Below, piece by piece: positions 20,183-30,764 of a stretch of 64,000 bases of DNA. Origin of the DNA: Lactuca virosa (taxonomy: Eukaryota; Streptophyta; Magnoliopsida; Asterales; Asteraceae); assembly GCA_928212115.1 (NCBI GenBank), contig CAKMRJ010005745.1, positions 75,786,881-75,850,880 of the forward strand. Reading direction: 5' to 3'. The notes under the pieces are model-generated. The model ran no database searches, was not told the origin of the DNA, and saw only the letters and a list, made by a program, of their open reading frames with translations. The translations under genes and the position numbers were made by a program. Positions within the stretch are counted from its first letter, which is position 1; each line of letters starts with the position of its first letter.

Positions 20183-23100
20183 TGATGGGTTTTATACAAA
20201 CAATCCTATGTTTGCATGCAACCCTAATTGGATCTATGTTTTCACTATTAGACATACAAATTTATGAACACAAAAAGAAACCTAGCATGCATCTATTATT
20301 TTCGAAATTCACAAACAAGAATAGAATACATACCTTTTGTTGCTATAAAGTAATAACAACTATGTCACAACTCGAAATTTTTGACTCAGCAAAGCGTAAA
20401 CCCTAACCTAGTACAAGCGAAACCACAATGTAATCCTTGTTGCATTTTATCATGTATAGCCTTAGGGCTTCTTTAAAAAGTTAACAAAGAGGTATGAATT
20501 GAAATCTTAAGCTAAATTAGGGTGTTATAAATGAAAATAGGTTGAAAGACTAAGGGTTTAAAACATAAATAACCCCCATTAAATGAGTTTTCACCAATAA
20601 ATCAATGCATTAAAGGAGTTTACGCCCCAAGTATTCGATGCATGTATGGTTTACGGTTTGGATTTAATTCCAAAATTGTGTTTTCGTTTGCCAAGATCCG
20701 AAAACACATTTCCCTTTGACCCAAATCCAAAAACACCTTTTCCTTGTTGACTTTAGGGGCGAAAACTCAATAGGAAGCCCATTAGTGAATCGAAAACCCA
20801 ATGCCAAAGCCCTTTAAGGCCGTAAACCCCAATTATATATAAGTGTTTTAGGCGTAAACACTTTCATTTCACTCATTTTCATTCGTAAACACTCCTCAAA
20901 ATCCTCTCAACTATCATCTGTGAACCTTCAAAACTTCATAGTTTTCACCCAGAATCTTCAAATCTTCAACCAATTCCTCAAGAACATTCAAGCCATCTTC
21001 AAATCTTCAAGGGATCTTCAAATCCTCATAATCCTCTCAAGAACACCAAGCCTCAACCGTAAACACCATAACCCTCATCCGAAAACCCCATTTCTCAACC
21101 GTAAACCCATTTCAACAATTCCAAATAATTCCTATTTAATTGGAAGTCTCCTTGTATAATTAATTAGTTATTTAATACAATATTTAAATTAGTTTCTTAT
21201 TAATTTGAATACGACGTCGTAAATAATTATTTTAGGATAACGTTATTTCGTATATACGCTAGCCCGAGGATCGCTTCTACCACTTCGCTATCCCAAACTC
21301 AAACGCACATACAAGGTGAGTTCATACCCCTACATTTTAAACGTTTTTAAATATTTTAGGGGGAATACAAGTAAAACACAAGGACTATTGTGTTTATACA
21401 AATATTTTTAAATATTTTAAAAACCTTTGCAATTGTTTCAAAATGAGCCTTCGCTACACTTCCTAAAAATATTTTATATATTTTAACCCTTTTGTAATAT
21501 GTCGAGCATAAGGGGGATTACTTATACAATTAAATTGCAAATGTTTTTATTTCACTACGAAACATACATTTACACTATAGTCGGTATAGTTGGGATTCAT
21601 TACAATATTTTACTAAGTACAATACACGAAACAAGGACGTAAAATCAAAACTATACTAGGTATAGTTTGGCAAACACTACTCTATTTCACTACTACAAGG
21701 ATACACTACTAAAATAATTATTTAAGTATAATTATTTTACACTACAAAGTAATACATATAGTTTCAATTACAAGAGAACACTATAAAATTACACGTAAAC
21801 TAGTTACTACAGGGTTGTGAGACACTACTTAGAGTACCCACCAGGGTACAAGTTCAAGTCCTATAAATTATAACCAAAGTCTTCTGGATGGAGAGCGTGA
21901 GGTTTGTGTATAGATCTATACGAGACTGACAATCCCACATCCAAACTGCTAGCTACAGTTAGGCAGACATGCATGGGGGTGACAAATGTCATAAAATACC
22001 GACGACTGAAGAACGTCGTAGAGGCCACTAGGTCATATTAGCATGGTTAATGAAACTCACAATAGTATAAACAAGGTTTACGGGATTAACACTACTTCAA
22101 AGATTTTATTTTAAGATTAGATCTTCTCTACACTGCTTTCCTAGTACAATACACTTACATTTTGGGAAATCATTCATACAAATGTTTTTGATAATTAATC
22201 AAACTACAATACACTACTTCTGGTGGATTTCATGCACTATTACAGACACTACAGTACACTACTTTACACTACATCTGGTGGATTCCAGGCACTATTACAG
22301 ACGCTATGGATACTACAGACACTACTACGGTATAAACACTACTATTGGCACTACTGAAATTCACTATTTTCTAGCACCAAGTACACTGATATAATTTACA
22401 ATTTAAGTACAAGTACAACCAAGATCACTAAATACAAGTACAATTTACTACTTTTTAGTACAAAACATACTTTTCCGAAAGAGCTTCTAACTAGGGGAAT
22501 ACATACAAATAGAGTTGCATACATACACAATAGTAATACATCATTTTTATAAGTACGAATCAGTAGAACATACATTTCATTACAACAGAAAATATAGGAT
22601 TTTCTGGAAGAACAAACTAAGGTTTTCAAGGAACAAAGAACATACTTTCCAAATACAAATGCTTATGAACTCACCAACTTTAATGTTCACTCTTTCAAAA
22701 CCACTTGTATTCTCAGGTCACTAGTAGACAGGTACACGTACAGAGTTCCAGATGACGGAGCATAGTAGTTTCAAGTCTCGTATTGCTATTTACTTTTGGA
22801 GTCAATCATATGTGATTCAAATACAATGTAAATACTATATTATCAATACAATGGTTGTTGTTACTTTGATTACTATGATTCAATTGTTGTGATACTATAC
22901 ATGATGTCCTCCACCCCCGAACGTTTCCGCCGTTCCAGTTTGGGGGTGTGACAAACTAGTTCCTTGAATTTCCTTAGCTCTTGAGATCAAGTACCACAAG
23001 TGTAGTACCTCTAATGGCTCACAAACACACTTGAGTGATAGGATGAATATAAGAGAGAGGAGGGAGGGTAAAAAGCTCCAAAATTTGGCTCTACTAGGGT

Positions 23101-23616
23101 TTCTCCAAGGTGTGTCGAATTCTAGTGCCTTAGGGGGTCTATTTATACTTGAGGCCAACTAGGGTTTCAGGGTGGAAACCCTAATCCCTTAGCTTAGGGT
23201 CTAAGCAAGTCCATGGACCTCCTATCCTTTAGCCTTGGACGGAAACTCCTAGAGCCTTCTAGGATTTTCGGCCCTTGCCTAACAAGATGATCCATTGGCC
23301 CAAAGTCTCAACTATCAAATAATTACAAAACAACCCCTGCACTTTTAATCAGTTCCTTTAATCCCAAAATTAATTCCAAATTAATTTCTGATTAAATACT
23401 AATAAATAATATGATTCCAAATTAATATATTATTCATATAATATATTAATAAATCATATTTATACCCCAATTTATTATTCTTAACAATAAATCAGCCTCT
23501 CTCCTCAACAGTCATCCTGTCTAGTCACCAGTGTGAAGGCAACCCAAAAGGACCATGCTACTATCGGGTCAAGTACATCCCAATTATAGTTATGGGCTTA
23601 GACACCTAATCCAACA
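20183..23616 (-). repeat. 5' LTR of the outer copia, split by a solo LTR
   Basis: The two halves 20183-20362 and 22954-23616 join to match the 3' LTR at 4588-5423. The split occurs at AACTA, duplicated on both sides of the insert. It ends CCTAATCCAACA followed by the element's target duplication GGTTT. Confidence 0.92.
20363..22953. mobile_element. Solo LTR, gypsy-like, TSD AACTA
   Basis: This is a 2591-bp insertion starting TGTCACAACTCGAAATT and ending GGTTTGGGGGTGTGACA-like (TTTGGGGGTGTGACA). It has TG...CA ends, a 5-bp duplication AACTA at 20358-20362 and 22954-22958, and no internal coding region. The same family is present at 59354-61909 (shared ends, AAGGTGAGTTCATACCCCTA and the palindrome GTATAGATCTATAC). 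It is a solo LTR left by recombination between the two LTRs of a full element. The superfamily is inferred from size and ends. Confidence 0.88.
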
Positions 23617-25672
23617 GGTTTAGCTATAGCTAAAGACTCCTACGTTCTATTACATCTGAGGTTAATCTATGGCTAGGGGGAAAATGCCTTCGAGTTTGGC
23701 AGAATTTGTTGCCTCTGCTCCTCTCACGCCGCTCTTAAAACCTGACAAGGGAATACGACCTATTGTGGTAGGCACTATATGGAGCCGTTTGGTTTCTAAG
23801 TTGGCTATGAAAGGCGTTGGTAAAGAAATGACCAAGTATCTCAATGATTTTCACTTCGGGTTTGGGTTGTCGGGTGGTGCTAAGGCCGTATTACATAGCG
23901 CCAATAGGGTGTTGAGTGAGCGCTACGATGATGGATCTCTTTCCATGCTTACCGTGGACTTCTCTAATGCCTTTAACCTTGTCGACATATCCACATTACT
24001 TCATGAGGTCAGATTGATGTGTCTTTATATAGGTAACACACATATTTGGTCCATTATTGGGGTTCAACAAGGAGACCCTTGGGACCACTTCTCTTTGCCC
24101 TTGTGTTGCACCCGCTCTTGCATAATATTAGAGACAATTGAAAGCTTCTTTTCCATGCATGGTACCTTGATGATGACACACTTATTGGAGATTCGGAGGA
24201 GGTGGCCAAAACGTTGGATATCATTACGGTGAGTGGCCCAAAATTGGGCCTTCAGCTGAATATCAAGAAAACCGAGATCTTTTGGCCTTCGTGTGATGTT
24301 AGGAAGCTACGTGAAGGGCTATTCCCACCTGACATCGGGATGCCACCTTTTGGGGTGAAACTTCTTGGGGGACCTGTTAGTAGAGATGCTAGTTTCATTA
24401 GCAGCTTAGCCATAAAGAGAGCCGAAAAGGTTGTGAATTTGATGCGCATTCTTCCACAATTTTCTAACCCCCAGGGTGAGCTCCTTCTGCTTTAGTCTTG
24501 TATAGGTATTGCTAAGCTTTTCTTTGGGCTGAGGCATGCCAACCCGTTCACATAGAGGAGGCGACAATATTCTTTGACAATGGGTTGCACGGGGCGATTG
24601 AGGACATTCTGGTTTGTGGTGGCCATTTCTTTGGTGACATATAGTGGGGGATTGCTTCCTAACCCATCAGGTTTGGTGGTTTAGGTTTATACCCGACAGT
24701 AGAGGCTACCTCATATGCTTTTGTTGCCTTAAGGGCCCAATCTTGGGTATTGCAAGACCACATCTTACGGGATAGTGGCATATATGGTATGGATTCTGAT
24801 TATGATTGTGCCTTGGCTTCTCTTCAAAACAAGCTTCCGCATATTGACCTTAGAAGTTTTACTACTAAAGACACCACCCCCTAAATCCCAGAATACACTG
24901 GCGAGTGCCCTTTTTCGTAAAATTGTCCAAGATATGGAAGTGCATCTCGACATGACGGCTCGACAGAAAGCGGTTTTCTAGTGCTTACGTGTACCACATG
25001 CTCAAGATTTCTTCTAGCTACCCCCATAAATGGGCTTGGCCAACATATGTCTCGTGTGGAGTATCGTACTATCCTCAAATATCGACTCATGATTCCAATA
25101 TTCCCAACCGACGAGATATGTCCGGTGTGTCACAAGGCATGTTTGGAATCTTTTGGAGAGCATGCAGTTCATTGTAAAGAACTCCCGAGGTTCAAATACA
25201 AGCAATATATGGTTAGGGATATTTTGTTTGACATATTTAAGCGTGCCGAAATTTTCGCCAAGAAAGAGGCACCTGTGAATTTCTTGACTGACCCGACAAA
25301 AGGAAGGTCAACCTTTAGACCGGCTGGCATTTTGATTTTTGGATGGGTCGAAGGGAAACACACATGTGTGTTGGGGGTTTCACGGCGGGACAAGCTGCTT
25401 TAAAAGTTGCTACATGCAAAGTCACCAAACATGAGAAATCGTACATGGAAAATCAACACGTGTTCATACCATTTGCATTTGATACGTTTGGTTTCCTCAC
25501 GCCGGATGCGGTGAAGCTTCTTAATAGAGTACACCGGATTATGCACAACAATGTTATATCCCCTAGATCTATGGATGTAGTTTTTAAAAGAATTAGCTTT
25601 ACCATACAAAAAAGCTTAGCGGCGCAGCTAGTTGCCCATTTGCCATCTCACTCGTTGTATGATGATAATTAA
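23617..25672 (+). pseudogene. Reverse-transcriptase-like pseudogene, 3' part
   Basis: This continues 4022-4587 beyond the outer copia. Frames 23669-24232, 24202-24495 and 24981-25672 cover reverse transcriptase motifs (LKPDKGIRPI, MLTVDFSNAFNLVD with the first catalytic Asp, GVQQGDPW) and conserved C-terminal blocks. A zinc-finger-like CPVCHKACLESFGEHAVHC lies at about 25119-25175. The second catalytic motif, normally YLDDG, is visible only in another frame near 24160-24175 (WYLDDDTLIG-like). Stops and at least five frameshifts disable it. The final frame ends LPSHSLYDDN then TAA at 25670-25672. It belongs to a plant multi-copy family annotated as reverse-transcriptase-domain proteins; the call is by recognition. 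Confidence 0.75.
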
Positions 25673-25708
25673 ATTAGCTTAACTTTAAATACATGTGCTT
25701 TGTAATTA

Positions 25709-25721
25709 AAAAAAAAAAAAA
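25709..25721 (+). other. Poly(A) tract at the end of the pseudogene
   Basis: A run of about 13 A follows about 36 bases after the stop, preceded by TTTGTAATT. This suggests that the copy arose by reverse transcription of a polyadenylated RNA. A flanking target duplication was not identified. Confidence 0.55.
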
Positions 25722-26129
25722 TTCAAACTACGAACAAAATTTCAAAGATTAAAAAATGCAAACATTTTTTCTTTTGAGGGATGAAATATGTAGATCAATG
25801 AAAAGTAGAGGGATTTGAAATTCATCGTGTATAATTGCGACACTAGTAGAGTCCTCATCGACTCATCGCGTACCATCGGCTTATGACCGTTTAAAGAACA
25901 TAAAGCTCGCAAACACCCAAAACTCTAGGGTTTTTGTCAAGGAAAAAGGGCACCAAAATTTCGAAAAAGGGGTTTATTCCATTTTCTCTAATTTTCCAAT
26001 TCTGACAAGGGTTCTTTCTGGGCTTTTCTTCTTGATGGAATTTTTGTAGAGATATCGTATTATGATTCTGTTTTCCTTTGTTAATCAAGCTCATTTCGGT
26101 TTCGCTTGAAGATCAACATATATCTGAAG
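25722..26129 (+). promoter_or_regulatory. HIRA: Promoter and 5' UTR region of HIRA
   Basis: About 400 bp lie between the pseudogene poly(A) and the HIRA start codon. ACCCAAAACTCTAGGGTTTTTG near 25915 carries the telobox-like AGGGTTTT often found in plant 5' regions. No clear TATA box is seen. The transcription start cannot be placed from sequence alone. The gene's upstream region is therefore short and bordered by transposon sequence. Confidence 0.45.
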
Positions 26130-29100
26130 ATGATTGCAGAAAAACCAAATTGGGTTAAACATGAAGGCATGCAAATCTTCTCAATTGATATACAGCCTGG
26201 AGGGCTTAGATTTGCCACCGGCGGTGGCGATCACAAGGTATCAGTAACAAATGCGCTTTCAATTTCTTGTTTTCTTACTGTTACTCTATAAAAAAGATCG
26301 TATTTTTTTTATGTTTGCTAGGGTTCGAAGAGAAATCACAATTGTATGAAGTTGTAAGAGTTGATTGACCTATAGTAACATTATTTCACGTTGTTAACAT
26401 AAGTTATATCAGTTCCACTCTTACTCACATGCTTGTCTTCAATTACATGATAAATTTCGAAACTTCTGATCCCTAAATCAATGAAAAACACTTGAAGGCA
26501 TACATCTTTTGCTCTATATGTCCATAGAGAACCAAGTACATGGGATAATTATAGGATATAATGCTATAAGATGTCTTTACATATGAATATCCTAATTTGT
26601 GCCTGAATATAGTTCTAGTGGAAGAATTTGCCAATTACTCTGGTCTTTGTGGATTTCAATCATAATTCTAATGAAATCGTAGGATGAATTTACATATCAT
26701 GTGGTTGTGTTAGGAAGATTCTCATCACTCTCTATGCCACTTATATGCATGGCCATGACCTTTCTTCATCAATCATCATGTAGGTAAGGATTTGGAACAT
26801 GAAATACGTTGCCAAAATCCTGCACTTGGATCCAGATAAATCAAAGTTAGAACTTCTTGCTACACTTCGTGATCATTTTGGATCTGTGAATTGTGTTAGA
26901 TGGGCCAAACATGGAAGATACATTGCATCAGGTTCAGATGATCAAGTGATTCAAATACATGAAAGAAAACCTGGTTCTGGAACCACTGAATTTGGTAGTG
27001 GTGAGGCACCTGATGTTGAAAACTGGAAAATCGCCTCCACTTTAAGAGGACATACTGCAGATGTGGTAATTAACTAATTGTATCATCTTAAATTGAGCTG
27101 TTAACATTTTTCTAACAATGGAGGTTTTCTTTATTGTGCTTAGAGTAGGTGGATCTAAATTGGTCACCAGATGATTCAACTTTAGCCAGTGGGAGTTTGG
27201 ATAACACTATTCATATATGGGATGTGACCAATGGGATTTGCACTGCTGTTTTAAGGGGTCACTCTAGTCTTGTTAAAGGGGTAACTTGGGATCCCATTGG
27301 CTCATTTATAGCAAGTCAATCGGATGACAAAACTGTAATTATTTGGCGAACATCTGATTGGAGTCTTGCACATAGAACAGATGGACATTGGTCAAAATCA
27401 GTATGTATTTCAAATTTTCAAAATTCAAATAAATGAGATTGTTTCCCACTTTCCCTTAGTATAGATCATTAGGTCCTAGTTTCTTTCTTATATGATTGTG
27501 CCTTTTGTACAACATTTACTTGCATAATGTTTTTCCCTATTTGCTATCTCCTTTTTGTTCCCCTTTTCTCTTTTAGACTTAGAGCATCCACAATGTAGAG
27601 TTCAATTAGAGAGTTGAATGAGGTGAGGTGGCAAGCCTAGTTGTCATTCAATGGATGAAACTCTACCATTGTGAGATGCCACATTGGCATTCAATGGCCA
27701 GTGAACCCTTCAATGGGAAAAGGAAAGTTTTATGATTCTTAAATAAATATTTAAATATGTTCCATTGAACTTTGTAGAGGTTAATGCATTGTAGGAAAAA
27801 AAATTAATAGAGTTGCATGGAATATAAAATGGTGGTGTGACAATCCATTGAACTCTATGGAGTATGCATTGTGGATGCCTTTATTGTTAGTTCCTGCTTT
27901 ATGCTTTATTCCCTTATTGCCTGTTTACCTGCTTTATGCTTTATTGTTTTATTGTCTGTTTACGTGCTTTATGCTTTATTGCCTGTTTACTTGCTTTGTG
28001 CTTTATTGCCTGTTTACGGTTTACCTGCTTTATGCTTTATTGTCTGTTTACCTGCTTTATGTTTTATTGTATCTGTTTACCTGCTTTATGCTTTATTGTA
28101 TCTGTTTACCTGCTTTATGCTTTATTGTTTGTTTACCTGCTTTATGCTTTATTGTATCTGTTTACCTGCTTTATGCTTTATTGTCCTGTTTACCTGCTTT
28201 CTGCTTTATTGTGTCTGTTTACCTGCTTTATGCTTTATTGTCTGTTTACCTGCTTTATGCTTTATTGTCTGTTTACTTTCTTTTGGCAGCTTGGATCCAC
28301 TTTCTTCAGGCGACTAGGGTGGTCTCCTTGTGGTCATTTCATAACAACAACACACGGTTTTCAAAAACCAAGGCATTCGGCACCTGTTCTAGAGAGGGGA
28401 GAGTGGACTGCAACCTTTGACTTTTTAGGACACAACGCCCCTATTATTGTGGTGAAGTTTAATCACTCTATGTTTAAAAGAAATCCAACAAATACCCTTG
28501 AAGGAAAAGCTACTTCGGGTGGATGGGCTAATGGTTTTTCAAAAAATAATGGAAAAGAATCACAACCGTATAATGTTATTGCAATAGGAAGTCAAGATCG
28601 AACCATTACTGTGTGGACTACTGCAAGTGCTCGCCCTTTATTCGTTGCCAAACACTTCTTTTCTCAAAGTGTTGTGGATTTATCTTGGTAAATCACATTA
28701 TTTACTCAAAAATTAAACACAAGTTTATGTTTTTCTTTTGTTTTAGTTTAGGTAGTGTTTGGTATGCAGTAATCAAAGAAAGAATGGAATCAAGCATTCC
28801 CATAGAATGTGATTCCTCCTCCTTCTCCTTAGATGTTTTTCCTTCCATGAGGGAGGGTTGTTTTTTTATTTTATTTATTTTTTTCTTATTCCATGGTGGA
28901 ATGGAATAATACATTAAAATCACAAGTTACTTTTGTTTATATAATCTTCAATAACACTAGAGTTCTTGAAAAGATTTCCAAATTCCAACTAAATTAGTTT
29001 TTTTTTTGGGGGTTAATTTCATAAAAGACCTTATATTTTGTGTTTTTTCCGGATTAAACCTCAAATTTATTTTTTGCCTGAAAAGGACCTTGAAATGTTT

Positions 29101-30725
29101 CATTTTTTCCGATCTGGCCCTTTTAGTCATTTTTTACAAAAAATTGTAAAATGCGAGGGATTTTTCGAGAAAAACTAAAAAAGTTGAGGGTTTATTTGAA
29201 AGCATTTAGAAGGTTGAGGTTTTTTTTTTTCGAAAAAAAAAACAAAGTCGAGGGGTTTTTCGTAAAAAATGAAAAAATACAAGGTCTTTTTCAGGCTAAC
29301 AATAAAGTTGAGGCTTAATCCGGAAAAAAAACACAAAATACAAGGTCTTTTATGAGATTGTTTGTTTTCAAATAACCAAAATTATTTTTTATTATAATTC
29401 TATTTCAAGGTTTCATGATATTAATATTTTATCTCTCCAACACCGTTTATTTTTGTAAAAGAAAACATTCTTTTCCTTATACATCAATCTAACATCATTC
29501 ACTTTTCTTCATACATAACAAACACGTTTAATCCAATCCAATTCAATGATCCATTCCATTCCATTCCCTTGTTCATTCCATTCCATCATATCAAACAAAC
29601 CCATAAATCTTTTTTTTCATTTCTTTTTTCAGGAGCCCAGATGGATATTCCCTATTTGCATGTTCTTTAGATGGAACAGTTGCCACTTTTCACTTTGAGG
29701 TGAAAGAACTCGGTCATAGGTTGACCGAAATCGAATTAGAAGAATTGAAAAAAAGCCGATATGGTGATGTCATCATCCGCCAATCAAATTTAGCAGAATC
29801 TCCCGCCCAATTACTCCTCGAAGCCGCCTCCAAAAAGGTCACCGGAGCCACCACAAACCACAACACCTCCACCATCAAATCATCATCTTCTTCAATAATT
29901 CCATCAAAAGCATCCGAATCTTTACATGAACTTGATAACAACACCAACACAACCACAAACACCAACAACATCAATATCAATATTTCTTCATCCACCATTA
30001 AACCTTCTCCCCGAGTTTCAAGTCCAGTGAAGCAAAGAGAATACAGGCGACCCGATGGAAGGAAACGGATCATTCCGGAAGCTGTTAGAGTCCCAGAAAA
30101 CATCCCTCAAACGGTTGACTTTTCCACAAAGTCAACCGAAAATAATGGTGTAATTGTACATGACTCAGGGTTTCATGAGGGGCCTCCTAGTAAAAGAGCA
30201 ATGGTGGGAGTGGGACCCGTTGATGTGAGGGAGCGATCTGGTGTGGCTGCACGTGCTACTGTTAGTGAGAGTCTTGTGATTGAAAAGGTGTCACCTTTAA
30301 ATGATAAAGATGGGAATATTAGTGTTGAACAAATTGGAGGTGTGAAAAAGTTGGGATCTTTGAAAGGTATTTCAATAAGGGTGTTTAGTAAAGAGGGAGG
30401 TGACTCACCACATGTTTGTTTGGAAGCTCGACCTAAAGAACATGCACCAAATGACCTTGTAGGGGTAGGAACGTCATTTACTATGAAAGAAACAGAAATT
30501 TCTTGCACGAAAAATGGTCAAATGATTTGGTCAGATCGTATTTCTGGGAATGCCATGGTTTTGGCGGGAAATGCAAATTTTTGGGCTGTTGGTTGTGAAG
30601 ATGGTTCTCTTCAGGTTAGTTTTTTTAATAATTATTTCATTAACAAAATATATTTTGAATATTTTTCTTGAGCAAATTACATAAAAACCACTATATTTTG
30701 GGTGGTTTTGTGGTTTAACCACTAA

Positions 30726-30764
<39 letters not shown>

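Larger units (their letters stand above)
4588..23616 (-). mobile_element. Ty1/copia retrotransposon (outer), minus strand, TSD GGTTT
   Basis: Two LTRs (4588-5423 and 20183-23616) flank gag-pol read on the minus strand. The target-site duplication GGTTT is present at 4583-4587 and 23617-23621. The order on the minus strand is 5' LTR, Met-type primer-binding site, long leader, gag, protease, integrase, reverse transcriptase, RNase H, polypurine tract and 3' LTR, the canonical copia order. Three later insertions account for much of its 19-kb length: 7460-15137, 16386-17160 and 20363-22953. Coding sequence is largely legible, but stops and frameshifts occur, so the copy is probably inactive. It landed in an already present reverse-transcriptase pseudogene. 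Confidence 0.92.

Noticed and set aside
24981..25672. Two independent functional genes (140 and 109 codons)
   Set aside because: They are consecutive frames of one reverse-transcriptase-like pseudogene separated by a frameshift.
27848..28691. Three overlapping frames of 148-251 codons that look like multi-pass membrane proteins (repeats of CLPALCFIV)
   Set aside because: They translate the HIRA intron 3 minisatellite in three frames; one also runs into HIRA exon 4. The pattern comes from the 25-bp repeat, not from a protein.
29714..30508. Minus-strand ORFs of 111-129 codons opposite HIRA exon 5
   Set aside because: They are antisense shadows of the HIRA coding exon, which has convincing protein homology and splice sites.
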